This document shows, piece by piece, positions 8,150-17,226 of a stretch of 64,000 nucleotides of DNA (the first letter of the stretch is position 1; the number at the start of each line of letters is the position of its first letter). The position numbers were made by a program, and so were the translations under genes. The DNA lies in assembly GCF_018531195.1 (NCBI RefSeq), contig NZ_JAHDYS010000006.1:62001-126000 (forward strand), read 5' to 3'. Below the pieces are notes generated by a model. That model worked only from the letters and a program-made list of their open reading frames with translations. It was not told the origin of the DNA and did no database searches. Origin of the DNA: Pelotalea chapellei (GTDB lineage: Bacteria; Desulfobacterota; Desulfuromonadia; Geobacterales; Pseudopelobacteraceae).

Positions 8150-9568
8150 TTATCCGAGTATAAACTTTCTACCTGCTTCCATGACTTTAGCAAGACGTTC
8201 GTTGGAAGAAGCTTCGCCATAAAGTCGTACGACAGGTTCTGTGCCGGACTTGCGAAACAGCATCCAGCTACCGTCTTCTAACAGCAATTTAGTCCCATCG
8301 ATGCGTATAACCTCTTTGACTTTCGTATCAGCAACTTCAGCAGGCACTGCATTTACTTTAGCACTATAAGCAGCCTCGAGTTGAGGTGAGAGTGACAGAT
8401 TATCACGGCGTGTGACGACTCGACCAACCTCATTATAAAGCTTATCTAACAACTCTCGAACCGTTTTCCCTTCACGTGCAACCATTTCAGCCACCAGAAA
8501 ACAGGCAAGAATGCCATCTTTTTCGGGAACATGACCCTTAATAGTCAGGCCGGCACTCTCTTCTCCGCCAATAACAATCTTGTCTTGAGTAATCAATTCA
8601 CCGATATATTTGAAGCCCACGGGTGTCTCATACACAGGAACACCATGTTTGCGAGCTACAGCATCAATCAAGTGGGAGGTAGCAACGCTACGTGCCACTC
8701 CCCCTTCAATTTTACGAGACCGGATCAAGTAATCCAACAACAAAGCTATAATATAATTTGGCTCAATGAAACTGCCGTCTGAATCAAGTATTCCGAAGCG
8801 ATCCGCGTCTCCGTCAGTGGAAAGACCCAACTTGATCTCGGGATCTTGCTGTACCAGAGAAATGAAATCCGGTATATGGCTTTCAGAGGGTTCGGGTGGG
8901 TGACCACCAAAATAAGGATCAGGTCGATCATTAATCATGACAAAGGGAATGTTGCGGTGCCTCAACGGAGCATCTAAATATCCTCTGCCTGTACCATATA
9001 AGGGATTAAGAGCTATTTTTCCGAGCTTTGCAATAGCATCAAAATCAACTTTTGACTCAAGCGCTTTCAGGTATTCCTCTTTGGGATCTATATGCTCAAG
9101 AAGTCCTCGCAGACCAGCCTCTGCCACAGAAAGTTCCTTGTAGCAAATCCCGCCTTGCATCTCATTTGCACGCCTCTCTATGTCACGAGTTGTTTCAGGG
9201 AGGGCTGGTCCACCCCAGGAGGGAGAATACTTTACACCATTGTATTCAGGAGGATTGTGACTGGCAGTAAAATTAATGCCCCCCGCTGCGCCTCTCCGGA
9301 GGATTTCAAAAGAGATCACGGGAGTAGGAACATCTCGCTTACACAAGAAAGCTTTAATTCCAGCACCAGCTAATACCTGTGCAGCTTCCTGTGCGAACCG
9401 CCCCCCCATGAAGCGCGTGTCACAACCAATGACAACGCCTTTTCCCTGCTCACCATTCATAGCAATATGATCGGCAATAGCCTGAATCACAATCTTTACA
9501 TTATCAAATGTGAAATCCTCACAGAGGATACCCCGCCAACCAGATGTGCCAAACGCAATGTGTGTCAT
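8150..9568 (-). CDS. Phosphoglucomutase/phosphomannomutase family protein
   Basis: Alpha-D-phosphohexomutase interconverting hexose-1-phosphate and hexose-6-phosphate for polysaccharide and nucleotide-sugar supply. The 472-aa product has the N-terminal FGTSGWRG, the catalytic phosphoserine loop TASHNPPEYNG, the magnesium loop DGDADRFG, the sugar-binding GGEESAG and the C-terminal phosphate loop FRKSGTEP, in the right order for all four domains. AGGGGGAAG precedes the ATG. Whether glucose or mannose is preferred cannot be read from the sequence. The gene stands alone on its strand upstream of nifU. Confidence 0.92.
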   Translation of the reverse strand: MTHIAFGTSGWRGILCEDFTFDNVKIVIQAIADHIAMNGEQGKGVVIGCDTRFMGGRFAQEAAQVLAGAGIKAFLCKRDVPTPVISFEILRRGAAGGINFTASHNPPEYNGVKYSPSWGGPALPETTRDIERRANEMQGGICYKELSVAEAGLRGLLEHIDPKEEYLKALESKVDFDAIAKLGKIALNPLYGTGRGYLDAPLRHRNIPFVMINDRPDPYFGGHPPEPSESHIPDFISLVQQDPEIKLGLSTDGDADRFGILDSDGSFIEPNYIIALLLDYLIRSRKIEGGVARSVATSHLIDAVARKHGVPVYETPVGFKYIGELITQDKIVIGGEESAGLTIKGHVPEKDGILACFLVAEMVAREGKTVRELLDKLYNEVGRVVTRRDNLSLSPQLEAAYSAKVNAVPAEVADTKVKEVIRIDGTKLLLEDGSWMLFRKSGTEPVVRLYGEASSNERLAKVMEAGRKFILG

Positions 9569-9669
9569 TGCTTCCCCCTTAATAATAGGACATCTTTAAT
9601 CGTGTTAGATTAATACACCAATGACAGTCAGTCAAGTCAAAGAGCCGCATAAATAAAGGATTTTTCTTA

Positions 9670-9699
9670 TTGACATTATTTGCTCACAGTTGTTACATT
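9670..9699 (+). promoter_or_regulatory. Probable sigma-70 promoter for the PxxKW gene
   Basis: Perfect -35 TTGACA (9670-9675), 18-bp spacer and -10 TACATT (9694-9699), ending 39 bp before the ATG at 9739. It lies in the divergent gap between the phosphohexomutase and the Cys-rich gene. Confidence 0.6.
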
Positions 9700-9738
9700 T
9701 AAAACTCGCAACGAAACAAACACTAGGGAGGAAGAAGC

Positions 9739-10032
9739 ATGCAGTGTCAGACCGTACTTTCAGGTACCGAGTGTACCTTTTGGGGAAAGCAGGGATGTAT
9801 TTTTCCGGAAGGATCATGCCAGACGATTGTAGAAAACTGTGAAGGATGTGATCGTATTGTGACCGGGAGTATCGGTCAGGTATGTAATGCATACCCGGCA
9901 CCTGAAAAGAAATGGAAAAATGGAATCTGCAACTTTGCATCTCACGTAAAAATTGAGCTCAAAGTGGAAGATACCAAAGTGAACCCCCTTAAAGCCTCTA
10001 AAAAGGCCTCTGGCGGCAGCAAGAAAAAGTAA
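9739..10032 (+). CDS. PxxKW family cysteine-rich protein
   Basis: 97-aa soluble protein matching the PxxKW cysteine-rich family of deltaproteobacteria as I recall it: PEKKW occurs just before the last Cys (NGIC). Eight cysteines (C3, C12, C20, C27, C34, C37, C49, C64) are spread over the first two thirds, including ENCEGCD, suggesting metal or Fe-S binding. The tail is Lys/Ser-rich (KKASGGSKKK). The role is unknown. It has its own promoter (9670-9699), a strong ribosome site (GGGAGGAAG) and its own terminator, so it is a monocistronic and probably well expressed gene. Confidence 0.82.
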   Translation: MQCQTVLSGTECTFWGKQGCIFPEGSCQTIVENCEGCDRIVTGSIGQVCNAYPAPEKKWKNGICNFASHVKIELKVEDTKVNPLKASKKASGGSKKK

Positions 10033-10056
10033 TGTACTGCATATAAATGCTTTAGT

Positions 10057-10090
10057 AAGGGGGGATAGTTTTTATCCCCCTTCTTTTTTT
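10057..10090 (+). terminator. Intrinsic terminator after the PxxKW gene
   Basis: GGGGGATA/TATCCCCC stem (arms within 10057-10067 and 10073-10082) with a short T-rich loop, followed directly by TTCTTTTTTT on the plus strand. It lies 25 bp beyond the PxxKW stop and just before the Nudix gene. Confidence 0.85.
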
Positions 10091-10104
10091 GCAGAGGAGC
10101 AGCC

Positions 10105-10557
10105 ATGTCATTTTCAGCTCTCAACTGTCCTGCCTGTGGTGCCGAAGTTACCAGATATACCAATCCCTTTCCTACTGTTGATATAATCATAGAAATCAGG
10201 TATGGCATCATATTAATCGAACGGAAAAACCCTCCTTACGGCTGGGCTTTGCCAGGTGGGTTCGTTGATTACGGTGAAAGTGTGGAAACTGCTGCACGAC
10301 GAGAAGCACTGGAGGAGACTTCCATTGTAATATCCAATTTGCGGCTTGTTGGGTGTTATTCAGACCCGGCGCGGGATGACCGTATGCACACAATTTCTAC
10401 TGTCTTTGCAGCAGAAGGAAGCGGTAACCCTCTGGCGGCGGATGACGCGGCCAGCCTTCAAGTATTTTCTCTGGAAAATATGCCGAACAACCTCTGTTTC
10501 GACCATGAAAAAATTATTGTGGATTATATACGGATGAAGCAAAAAGGTCTTCTGTGA
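10105..10557 (+). CDS. Nudix hydrolase
   Basis: 150-aa Nudix family pyrophosphohydrolase. The Nudix box fits G-x5-E-x7-REUxEE: it begins GGFVDYGESVE and ends ARREALEET. The N terminus carries CPACG, a short Cys pair often seen in NADH-pyrophosphatase-like or ADP-ribose-type members. A full NudC zinc ribbon is absent. GAGGAG lies 6 nt before the ATG. The substrate (ADP-ribose, NADH or an oxidised nucleotide) cannot be decided. It follows the PxxKW terminator and converges on mqnA with a 21-bp gap. Confidence 0.9.
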   Translation: MSFSALNCPACGAEVTRYTNPFPTVDIIIEIRYGIILIERKNPPYGWALPGGFVDYGESVETAARREALEETSIVISNLRLVGCYSDPARDDRMHTISTVFAAEGSGNPLAADDAASLQVFSLENMPNNLCFDHEKIIVDYIRMKQKGLL

Positions 10558-10578
10558 GAGGCGCAAGAAAAATGATGT

Positions 10579-11406
10579 CTATAAATCTATAAAAGACAAT
10601 CGCGGTGCTGCTGTTATTAATTTCATTTCTTCTGCAAAATCAAAAAAAGTGCTAACCGCTTCAATATGTGCTGGTGTCAGTTCATAAGAAATATTTTTTC
10701 GCCAGTACTGCAGCAAATTATCACACCCCATCCACAAGGCATCCTGGGATGACTCAGCAATCTGGTCCAGGTGCCGAAGTGCATACTCTCGGGCTTTCCA
10801 CACCCTGCGGACGAATTTTCTCAACTCCTCACTCTTCTGCTCATACGCATTTCTTGAAACCAGCCAGAGGGCGAAGACAAAAGGTGTTCCCGTCCATTGA
10901 TACCACAATTCGCCAAGATCATATACATGCACATTATGAGCAGACTGAACTGCTCGCAATGCCGGATCACCTATCAACAGAACAGCAGGTGCTTCCAAAA
11001 GGGCGGCTGACAATCCTTTACTGGTGACCCTGAACATGCAGTCCAAGTTGTACCTTTTTTTAATCAGTATCTTGAGCAAGTTCACTGAGGTGGCTGATTC
11101 AGAACTAAGTAAAATTTCCTTGCCGCCTAATTCCTCAATAGGAATGGTCGCGAAAAGAAGTACACTTTGGACCGGGCCACAGCTACTTATTGAAAGTTCT
11201 GGGATGATCAGATGTTTATCAGGGTGAAAGGCAAATTCAATCGACGAGGATGGGCAGACATCAATTTCAGCAGCGGCGAGCATACGATTCAGACTTGATG
11301 GAACGCCACCCACGTATTCATACTCACCATGTACATCGAACAGTTCATGCAGAGCATGAAAGATCGGCGTGCAATTGGCATATTCTATACGTCCTATACG
11401 TAGCAT
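10579..11406 (-). CDS. mqnA: Chorismate dehydratase, futalosine pathway of menaquinone synthesis
   Basis: Converts chorismate to 3-enolpyruvyl-benzoate, the first step of the alternative (futalosine) menaquinone pathway. The 275-aa protein has a periplasmic-binding-protein-like fold without a signal peptide. It begins LRIGRIEYANCTPIF and contains GVPSSLN and DVCPSSSIEFA, both characteristic of MqnA. Its ATG overlaps the stop of the upstream TolC-like gene (TGATG), so the two are cotranscribed. The chorismate it uses is made by the aro genes 7 kb further along. Menaquinone is the expected respiratory quinone in this group. Confidence 0.9.
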   Translation of the reverse strand: MLRIGRIEYANCTPIFHALHELFDVHGEYEYVGGVPSSLNRMLAAAEIDVCPSSSIEFAFHPDKHLIIPELSISSCGPVQSVLLFATIPIEELGGKEILLSSESATSVNLLKILIKKRYNLDCMFRVTSKGLSAALLEAPAVLLIGDPALRAVQSAHNVHVYDLGELWYQWTGTPFVFALWLVSRNAYEQKSEELRKFVRRVWKAREYALRHLDQIAESSQDALWMGCDNLLQYWRKNISYELTPAHIEAVSTFFDFAEEMKLITAAPRLSFIDL

Positions 11407-12896
11407 CAGCGGATACGGGAGTAAAGTTTGTCCGCATCGTTTTCAACAACACGAACACCTTCACGGTCAAGAAGTTCACCGGTAACCAGCCAGTACTGGG
11501 TGATGGCATTGGCATAGGTAACAAGCGCTGCTATCTGATTATTCTTTGCAACAGCGAGATCATTTTCAACTTCCAGGACATCCTTGGTTGTAGCCAGTCC
11601 AACTTCATTTTTGCGGATAAAAGCTTTTAGTCGTTCTTCCGCATAGGCTCTGCCCCTATCAGTAACATCGATCTGCTTGTAACCGGTGGCAATGGCCCGA
11701 ATTGCAACTCGAACATCTTTTACAGCTATTTCTTCAAGATTGCGCATTTGTAGTGCAGTCTGTTCTGTTTTGAGCCTGCTCTTACGATAGTCGTTTTTAG
11801 CGGCATCATTACCGAAGGGATACGAAAAATTCAGACCAATGCTCCAGGCTGGATAATCAAAACTGCCCAGCTTTTCAAGATCGCGGCTATATTTCCGATC
11901 ATTGCCCACCAACGAACCGGAAGCTACCAAGGAAAGATCTGGTTTAATGTTACTGCTGAAAAAGCGTGTCTGAAGCTCATTTATATCGAGTAGACGCTTC
12001 TGAGTTTTGATATCAGGTCGATTTAAAGAGCGAGCGATAGCCTCGGCCTCATTGATCTGAAGAGGGGCACGCTGTGGCAGATCAACGACAACAATGTCAC
12101 TACCACCCTCAATCTGCAACAGCAGGTGCAGGATATCTATCTGATCATTGACCGATTTTTCAGCTTCAATAACATCCCTCTCGCGTGAAGTAACACCAAA
12201 TTCGGCATTCAGAATTTCCATTGCAGGCAATACCCCGGCAGTTACACGGGATTTAGTATCATTCAAAATTCTTCGAGCAAGATCCAGTGAAACTCTTCTT
12301 ACTTCAAGTTGCTGCTGAAGACTATATAACCGAAAGTACTCATTGCGTACTTGAGCAATGGTGTTAATCAATTTATTATTAAACTGGTCCAATGACGCAT
12401 ATTTTGATAAACGAGAAATGTTAATATTAATTTCCGTAGACTCTCTGCCAAAATTCTTCAAAAGCGGCTGAGTGAATGTCAAACCTAATCCTGATTCCCA
12501 ATAGTTCCTGCCAATCACAGAAGCGCCTGACTCCACATAGCTGTTGTCAAATGCAAGACTTACCACTCCCCCGGTCCACAATAATTGGCTTATAGATGTA
12601 TCAACAAAAAAAGAGCGATTATTAAGGGAGGAGCCAACAAGTCCAGAAGTTATGGGAGATGTCGTATTGGTATACTTGGTTTGCAGGTTTAAAGTAGGAT
12701 CGTAAATGGATCTATTTCTACGAACATCAGCTTCATACTGAGCTGGATTATATAGTTCTACACGTACGTCGAGATTGTTTTCAGCAGCCATGCGTATAGC
12801 TTCTTGTAGTGAAAGCTTCAACGGATCCGCTTCGGCTCTACCTCCAGTCATTGTAAAAGCGAGCGCCAGTAAAATATATGAAAAGAGTCTGTTCAC
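11406..12896 (-). CDS. TolC-family outer membrane efflux protein
   Basis: 496-aa outer-membrane channel of the TolC/OEP family. A GTG start gives a signal peptide of about 23 residues (hydrophobic ILLALAFTM, cleavage after AEA). The rest has two OEP repeats with long helices, for example INISRLSKYASLDQF and, near the C terminus, RLKAFIRKNEVGLATTKDVL. Such proteins form trimeric exit ducts for type I secretion or RND/ABC efflux. No inner-membrane or adaptor partner is adjacent. The stop overlaps the mqnA start, an unusual pairing. AAGGAT lies 10 nt before GTG. Confidence 0.88.
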   Translation of the reverse strand: MNRLFSYILLALAFTMTGGRAEADPLKLSLQEAIRMAAENNLDVRVELYNPAQYEADVRRNRSIYDPTLNLQTKYTNTTSPITSGLVGSSLNNRSFFVDTSISQLLWTGGVVSLAFDNSYVESGASVIGRNYWESGLGLTFTQPLLKNFGRESTEININISRLSKYASLDQFNNKLINTIAQVRNEYFRLYSLQQQLEVRRVSLDLARRILNDTKSRVTAGVLPAMEILNAEFGVTSRERDVIEAEKSVNDQIDILHLLLQIEGGSDIVVVDLPQRAPLQINEAEAIARSLNRPDIKTQKRLLDINELQTRFFSSNIKPDLSLVASGSLVGNDRKYSRDLEKLGSFDYPAWSIGLNFSYPFGNDAAKNDYRKSRLKTEQTALQMRNLEEIAVKDVRVAIRAIATGYKQIDVTDRGRAYAEERLKAFIRKNEVGLATTKDVLEVENDLAVAKNNQIAALVTYANAITQYWLVTGELLDREGVRVVENDADKLYSRIR

Positions 12897-12920
12897 GTTT
12901 ATATATATCCTTTCAATAAA

Positions 12921-12950
12921 AGAGGGCGAGATAATTAAATCTCGCCCTTT
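12921..12950 (-). terminator. Terminator after gcvH
   Basis: GGGCGAGAT/ATCTCGCCC stem (12924-12932 with 12939-12947, extendable by 3 weaker pairs) and a 6-nt loop. On the minus strand it is followed by CTCTTTTATTG. It ends the long aroC-to-gcvH operon and precedes the TolC-like gene on the same strand. Confidence 0.8.
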
Positions 12951-12972
12951 ATATCACAGAAGTGAAGAAACA

Positions 12973-13359
12973 CTATTCTCTGTTCTCCACATAATCAGCG
13001 TAATCTTCAGCCGACATAAGACCCTTTAGTTCGTCAATATCATCCAGTGAAACCTCTACCAACCACCCACTATCATAGGGATCGTCGTTCAGCACCCCCG
13101 GATTATCAACTGCTTCATGGTTAACGGCGCGAACTGTACCACTGAAAGGAGCATATATTTCAGAAACGGTCTTTCTCGCCTCGACCGAGCCAAGAGAATC
13201 ATCCTGTTCTACTTCATCTCCTTCTTCAGGAAGGTTCACCCCTGAAATAGCCCCAAGCTCCTCCTGAGCAAAATCAGTGATGCCAATAACGGCTGCATCA
13301 TGTTCAACTCTAACCCAGATATGCTCCTTTGAATACTTTAACTCTTCTGGAAAATCCAT
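12973..13359 (-). CDS. gcvH: Glycine cleavage system H protein
   Basis: Lipoylated shuttle protein of glycine cleavage, 128 aa. The lipoyl lysine is K63 in SVEARKTVSEI, matching the E-x2-K-x2-SE pattern. Length and the final SAEDYADYVEN match the family. No P, T or L protein gene is in the window. Here it is the last gene of an operon with the acetyl-CoA carboxylase subunits, 4 bp after accC. It may act in glycine cleavage encoded elsewhere or as a lipoyl donor, since in some bacteria H protein passes lipoyl groups to other enzymes; lipA and a lipoate/octanoate transferase lie at 25-27 kb. Confidence 0.94.
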   Translation of the reverse strand: MDFPEELKYSKEHIWVRVEHDAAVIGITDFAQEELGAISGVNLPEEGDEVEQDDSLGSVEARKTVSEIYAPFSGTVRAVNHEAVDNPGVLNDDPYDSGWLVEVSLDDIDELKGLMSAEDYADYVENRE

Positions 13360-13363
13360 ACAG

Positions 13364-14704
13364 TTACTCCAAAACTATTCTTTCAAGAAAGGAAGTATCA
13401 ATATTCCCCTCGATGAAGTCCTTGTTGTTCATAATTCTTTTGTGAAAGAAAATAGTAGTTTTGATACCTTCAATTATATATTCGTCCAAAGCTCTGGACA
13501 TACGTTTTATGGCTTCCTCACGGGTATCTGCATGTACGATCAGCTTGGCAATCATGGAATCGTAATGAGGAACAACAGTATACTGATCATATACAAAGGA
13601 GTCAACCCGTACACCCAATCCACCTGGTGGGTGATAAGCGGTGATTTTACCGGGACAAGGAGTGAATTTAAGAGGATCTTCAGCATTAATGCGACACTCA
13701 ATGGAGTGCCCCTTTATTTTGATGTCTTCCTGTTTATAGCGCAAGGGAAGTCCTGCAGCTGATCGAATTTGCTCTCGAACAATATCGACTCCAGTAACCA
13801 TTTCAGTTACCGGATGTTCAACCTGAACGCGAGTGTTCATCTCCATGAAATAAAAATTATTCTGCTTATCTACCAAAAATTCAACGGTACCGACGCTGTT
13901 ATAACCAACTGCAGCGGCGGCGTTGACAGCAGCAGCTCCCATTGCCGCACGGAGCTCGGGGGTACTTATAGTTGAAGGTGCTTCTTCAAGCAACTTCTGA
14001 TGGCGACGCTGAATGGAACAATCACGTTCTCCCAGATGAATAACATTACCGTGCTTATCTGCCAAAATTTGAATTTCTACATGACGCGGTTGTTCACAAT
14101 ATTTTTCTATATAGACATCCGGATTACCAAAGCCTGCTTGGGCTTCAGCACGTGCGGTGGCAAATGCGTTAGGTAAAGTGGCTTGGGAGTGAACAATCTT
14201 CATACCTCGTCCACCACCACCGGCCGTTGCCTTGATTATCACCGGAAAACCAATTTCTTTGGCAACCCGTATGGCATCTTCAACTGAATTAACGCCCTCT
14301 TTTGTGCCTGGGAGAATGGGGACGTTTTGTTTGATAACCGCCTGACGAGCGCTGATCTTGTCACCCATGATCCGCATGCTTTCAGGACTGGGTCCAATAA
14401 AGGTAATGCCGCATCTCTCACAAACTTCGGCAAAATTGGCATTCTCTGAGAGAAAACCGTACCCTGGATGAATTGCCTGACAATCTGTCAGCTCAGCAGC
14501 ACTAATGATGGCATTAATATTGAGATAACTTTGAGTGCTGGGAGCTGGCCCGATACATACACTCTCGTCTGCCAGCTTGACATGCAACGAGTTGCTATCA
14601 GCTTGCGAATAGACCGCAACCGTTTTAATACCCATTTCCTTACAGGCGCGGATAATGCGTATGGCAATTTCGCCTCGGTTGGCGATAAGTATTTTATGGA
14701 ACAT
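13364..14704 (-). CDS. accC: Acetyl-CoA carboxylase, biotin carboxylase subunit
   Basis: ATP-dependent carboxylation of the biotin on AccB, the first half-reaction of malonyl-CoA synthesis. The 446-aa product has the family length. It starts [18 protein letters not shown], carries the glycine-rich ATP loop [12 protein letters not shown], a [13 protein letters not shown] segment, and the catalytic [16 protein letters not shown] region. It follows accB by 46 bp and precedes gcvH by 4 bp. Ribosome site AAGGGG lies 10 nt before ATG, somewhat weak. Confidence 0.97.
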   Translation of the reverse strand: MFHKILIANRGEIAIRIIRACKEMGIKTVAVYSQADSNSLHVKLADESVCIGPAPSTQSYLNINAIISAAELTDCQAIHPGYGFLSENANFAEVCERCGITFIGPSPESMRIMGDKISARQAVIKQNVPILPGTKEGVNSVEDAIRVAKEIGFPVIIKATAGGGGRGMKIVHSQATLPNAFATARAEAQAGFGNPDVYIEKYCEQPRHVEIQILADKHGNVIHLGERDCSIQRRHQKLLEEAPSTISTPELRAAMGAAAVNAAAAVGYNSVGTVEFLVDKQNNFYFMEMNTRVQVEHPVTEMVTGVDIVREQIRSAAGLPLRYKQEDIKIKGHSIECRINAEDPLKFTPCPGKITAYHPPGGLGVRVDSFVYDQYTVVPHYDSMIAKLIVHADTREEAIKRMSRALDEYIIEGIKTTIFFHKRIMNNKDFIEGNIDTSFLERIVLE

Positions 14705-14750
14705 GGAGGTTAACCCCTTCTATTGTGACTCATGGCAAAGTTTGTGGTAA

Positions 14751-15227
14751 CTAAAGCTTTTCAATAGCAAATAGTGGATCGCCATATTCGACTGCCTGGG
14801 CGTTATCCTTACAAATTTTTATAATTTTGCAACGGAACTCAGCTTCAATCTCATTCATAAGTTTCATTGCTTCCACGATACAAAGAACCTGCCCCTTTTC
14901 AACAACCTGACCGACCTCGACATATGGAGCGGCATCAGGAGCGGGAGAGCGATAAAAGGTACCTACAATGGGTGAGTTGATGGTTTCACCAAGCTCAACG
15001 GATACCTGAGGTACAGCGCCAGCCTGTGAAGAACTTGCAGCAGCCACAGGCGCAGCAGTCATTTGAGGCATGGCAAAGGTGGCAGGTGCGGATGGCATGG
15101 CGACGTACTCGGTCTTTGAACCACGGCGGATGACGATCTTTTCATCAGAATTGTCCATCTCAAATTCGGTGATATCTGTTTCGGTAATCATTTTGATAAG
15201 TACTTTCAAGTCTTTTACATCCATCAT
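14751..15227 (-). CDS. accB: Acetyl-CoA carboxylase, biotin carboxyl carrier protein
   Basis: 158-aa carrier. The N-terminal 45 residues form the oligomerisation segment, residues 46-78 are an Ala/Pro-rich flexible linker, and the C-terminal domain has biotinylated K122 in EAMKLMNEIEAE. Two adjacent ATGs (15225-15227 and 15222-15224) follow AAGGAG at good spacing; the first is used here. It sits between pepQ and accC in the same transcript. Confidence 0.96.
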   Translation of the reverse strand: MMDVKDLKVLIKMITETDITEFEMDNSDEKIVIRRGSKTEYVAMPSAPATFAMPQMTAAPVAAASSSQAGAVPQVSVELGETINSPIVGTFYRSPAPDAAPYVEVGQVVEKGQVLCIVEAMKLMNEIEAEFRCKIIKICKDNAQAVEYGDPLFAIEKL

Positions 15228-15281
15228 TATCTCCTTTTATTCAGATTGCAGGCACTAAGTGTTCAGGTATAAGTTAATTCT

Positions 15282-16349
15282 CTAAATAATAAACATATCC
15301 TTTGGTGCTGAGGTCAAAAGACGACAGCCATGGGAAGTGACCACTAGAGTATCTTCTATTCTGACCCCACCAAGCTCTGGTATGTAAATACCTGGTTCAA
15401 CAGTAAAGACCATCCCTTCTTCAATAATAGTACGACTTCGTGGAGAAATAACCGGTTGTTCATGGATCTCAAGACCAACGCCATGTCCCAACCCATGCCC
15501 AAAATATTCTCCATATCCTTTTTCAGTGATGTAATCCCTTGCAATAGCATCAAGTTCACAACCTGATAAACCAGGTCTGACAGCTGCAATGGCTCTATCA
15601 TGTGCTTCTTTAACAATATCATGAATTTCCTTGCTGCGACTATCAGGTTTACCTACGGCAACAGTAACTGTCTCATCAGAATGGTAGCCGTTTAAAGAAG
15701 CACCAAAATCAATTGTAACAAGTTCTCCTGAACCGATAAGCTTTTCACTTGCCCGACCATGGGGCATGGCACCGCGTACGCCAGAAGCAACTATGAAATC
15801 AAAAGAACGACCTTCAGCTCCCCTTCGGCGCATTTCAAATTCGAGTTCACGAGCAAAGGATACTTCACTCACGTTCGGCTTAAGGTATACAAGAGTAGCT
15901 TGAAGTGCTTCAGAGGCCAAACGAGCAACAGTCTCAAGTTTGCCGATTTCATCTACATCTTTACATGAACGAATCTGATCGAAGTCTTTACCAATCGAAA
16001 CAAGCTCACAGCCTTGCAATTTGCTGGAGAGTTCCATAAAAATAGACACAGTTATATGAGCTGATTCGAAACCTATACGATGAAGCTTCTGTTCCTGGAT
16101 CAGCGTTCCAATTGCATCCTGTCTTTCAGAAAATTGTCTGATTTCAGTGTCTGTCGTTTCCGCAGCAGCCTGTGTTGTATAACGGGAATCACAGAGAAGC
16201 CAGGCAGCATTCCTGGTCAAGAGCAATGCCCCTTCAGATCCACTGAAACCACAGAGATATCGTATGTTCAACAAATTTGATAGCAAAAGCGCATCAAGAT
16301 TGTATTTATCGAAAAAATGTTCCAGTTTTTTGCGCCTGACTTTTAGCAT
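15282..16349 (-). CDS. pepQ: Xaa-Pro dipeptidase/aminopeptidase, M24 family
   Basis: 355-aa cytoplasmic metallopeptidase that splits peptides with proline in the second position. The N-terminal creatinase-like domain spans residues 1-125. The pita-bread catalytic domain carries the dinuclear metal ligands: Asp in TIDFGASLNGYHSDE (two Asp), His in GHGLGHGVGLEIHE, Glu in FTVEPGIY and Glu in GVRIEDT. Dipeptidase versus aminopeptidase activity cannot be separated by eye, so the symbol is provisional. In an aro-acc operon next to aroQ and accB, an order I recall from other Geobacteraceae and from Gram-positives (aroQ-pepQ-efp). Confidence 0.9.
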   Translation of the reverse strand: MLKVRRKKLEHFFDKYNLDALLLSNLLNIRYLCGFSGSEGALLLTRNAAWLLCDSRYTTQAAAETTDTEIRQFSERQDAIGTLIQEQKLHRIGFESAHITVSIFMELSSKLQGCELVSIGKDFDQIRSCKDVDEIGKLETVARLASEALQATLVYLKPNVSEVSFARELEFEMRRRGAEGRSFDFIVASGVRGAMPHGRASEKLIGSGELVTIDFGASLNGYHSDETVTVAVGKPDSRSKEIHDIVKEAHDRAIAAVRPGLSGCELDAIARDYITEKGYGEYFGHGLGHGVGLEIHEQPVISPRSRTIIEEGMVFTVEPGIYIPELGGVRIEDTLVVTSHGCRLLTSAPKDMFII

Positions 16350-16422
16350 AAGTGAATCCCTATGTACAAACAGTTTTTCGCCATTAAAGCGCGTTTGACG
16401 GGAACAGCAACAATGAGTCAGG

Positions 16423-16860
16423 TTATTTATTTTTAGTATGATTTAAAAGAGCCCGCAATCCAAGTAAGTAGCTGTCGAGACCAAAACCGGTTATCTGCCC
16501 TACAGCAACAGAGGCTACCAGACTTTTGTGACGGAACTTTTCACGCCGGTGGATATTTGAAAGATGTACTTCTATACATGGGAGTCCGACAGCAGCAATT
16601 GCATCGCGAATTGCCACACTGGTATGAGTATAAGCAGCAGGATTTATAACGATCCCGTCACACCCCGCTATGGCCTCCTGTATGGCATCGATCAAAGCCC
16701 CCTCAGTATTGGACTGAAAAAAAGAAACTGTGCAACCGAGTTCTGCAGCCAGAACAGAGATGGAATTGTTTATCTCTTCCAGCGTAAGTGTGCCATATAC
16801 ATCTGGCTCACGTGTTCCTAATAAATTAAGATTTGGGCCATGAAGAATGAGAAAATGCAT
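16423..16860 (-). CDS. aroQ: 3-dehydroquinate dehydratase, type II
   Basis: Third step of the shikimate pathway: dehydrates 3-dehydroquinate to 3-dehydroshikimate. The 145-aa product is the dodecameric type II form. It has the N-terminal [17 protein letters not shown] with the catalytic Arg/Tyr loop, the substrate loop NPAAYTHTS, and [15 protein letters not shown] with catalytic His/Arg. GGGGT precedes the ATG at 5 nt. It follows the roadblock gene by 3 bp and precedes pepQ by 73 bp. Confidence 0.97.
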   Translation of the reverse strand: MHFLILHGPNLNLLGTREPDVYGTLTLEEINNSISVLAAELGCTVSFFQSNTEGALIDAIQEAIAGCDGIVINPAAYTHTSVAIRDAIAAVGLPCIEVHLSNIHRREKFRHKSLVASVAVGQITGFGLDSYLLGLRALLNHTKNK

Positions 16861-16863
16861 AAA

Positions 16864-17226
16864 CTACCCCAACTGCCGAAGCAACTCAAAAGATTTGAGT
16901 CTAAGCATGTATCTTGCTTTACCAAAATTGCCGTCTTTGGCCATAATTAATACGAGAAATAATTCGTCATTAAGAACGCGCATTATAACAATTAAAGAGC
17001 TGGTGGTGACGATAACTTCCTCCATCTGGCCAGCCTTGACCACCTCCACCGTGCGCTTGATGCCTCTTAAAACGGTTGCGTATTCCACTGAAAGAAGTTG
17101 CAAATCAAAACCGGAATCTGACTTGACTACCTCATCTATTGCAATACCGTCATAAGCCATGACATAGGCGGCCAGAGCTCCTTCCACATGGACAATCGTT
17201 CCATTCAGCGTATCCTTCAGCGACAT
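16864..17226 (-). CDS. Roadblock/LC7 domain protein
   Basis: 120-aa single-domain protein with the roadblock/LC7 pattern: amphipathic start, GALAAYVMAYDGIAID (beta hairpin with the GxA-xxxxDG feature), then two long strand-helix units. Family members such as MglB regulate Ras-like GTPases. No GTPase gene is in the window, so the partner is unknown. It overlaps the upstream TPR gene by 10 bp and precedes aroQ by 3 bp. GGAGGGTG precedes the ATG. A TPR plus roadblock pair embedded between aroB and aroQ is noteworthy and has no obvious link to aromatic synthesis. Confidence 0.85.
   Translation of the reverse strand: MSLKDTLNGTIVHVEGALAAYVMAYDGIAIDEVVKSDSGFDLQLLSVEYATVLRGIKRTVEVVKAGQMEEVIVTTSSLIVIMRVLNDELFLVLIMAKDGNFGKARYMLRLKSFELLRQLG

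Noticed and set aside
8046-8150. Partial IscR-like sequence upstream of nifU (ACTCGGATAATA)
   Set aside because: Only one half-site matches; too weak to call.
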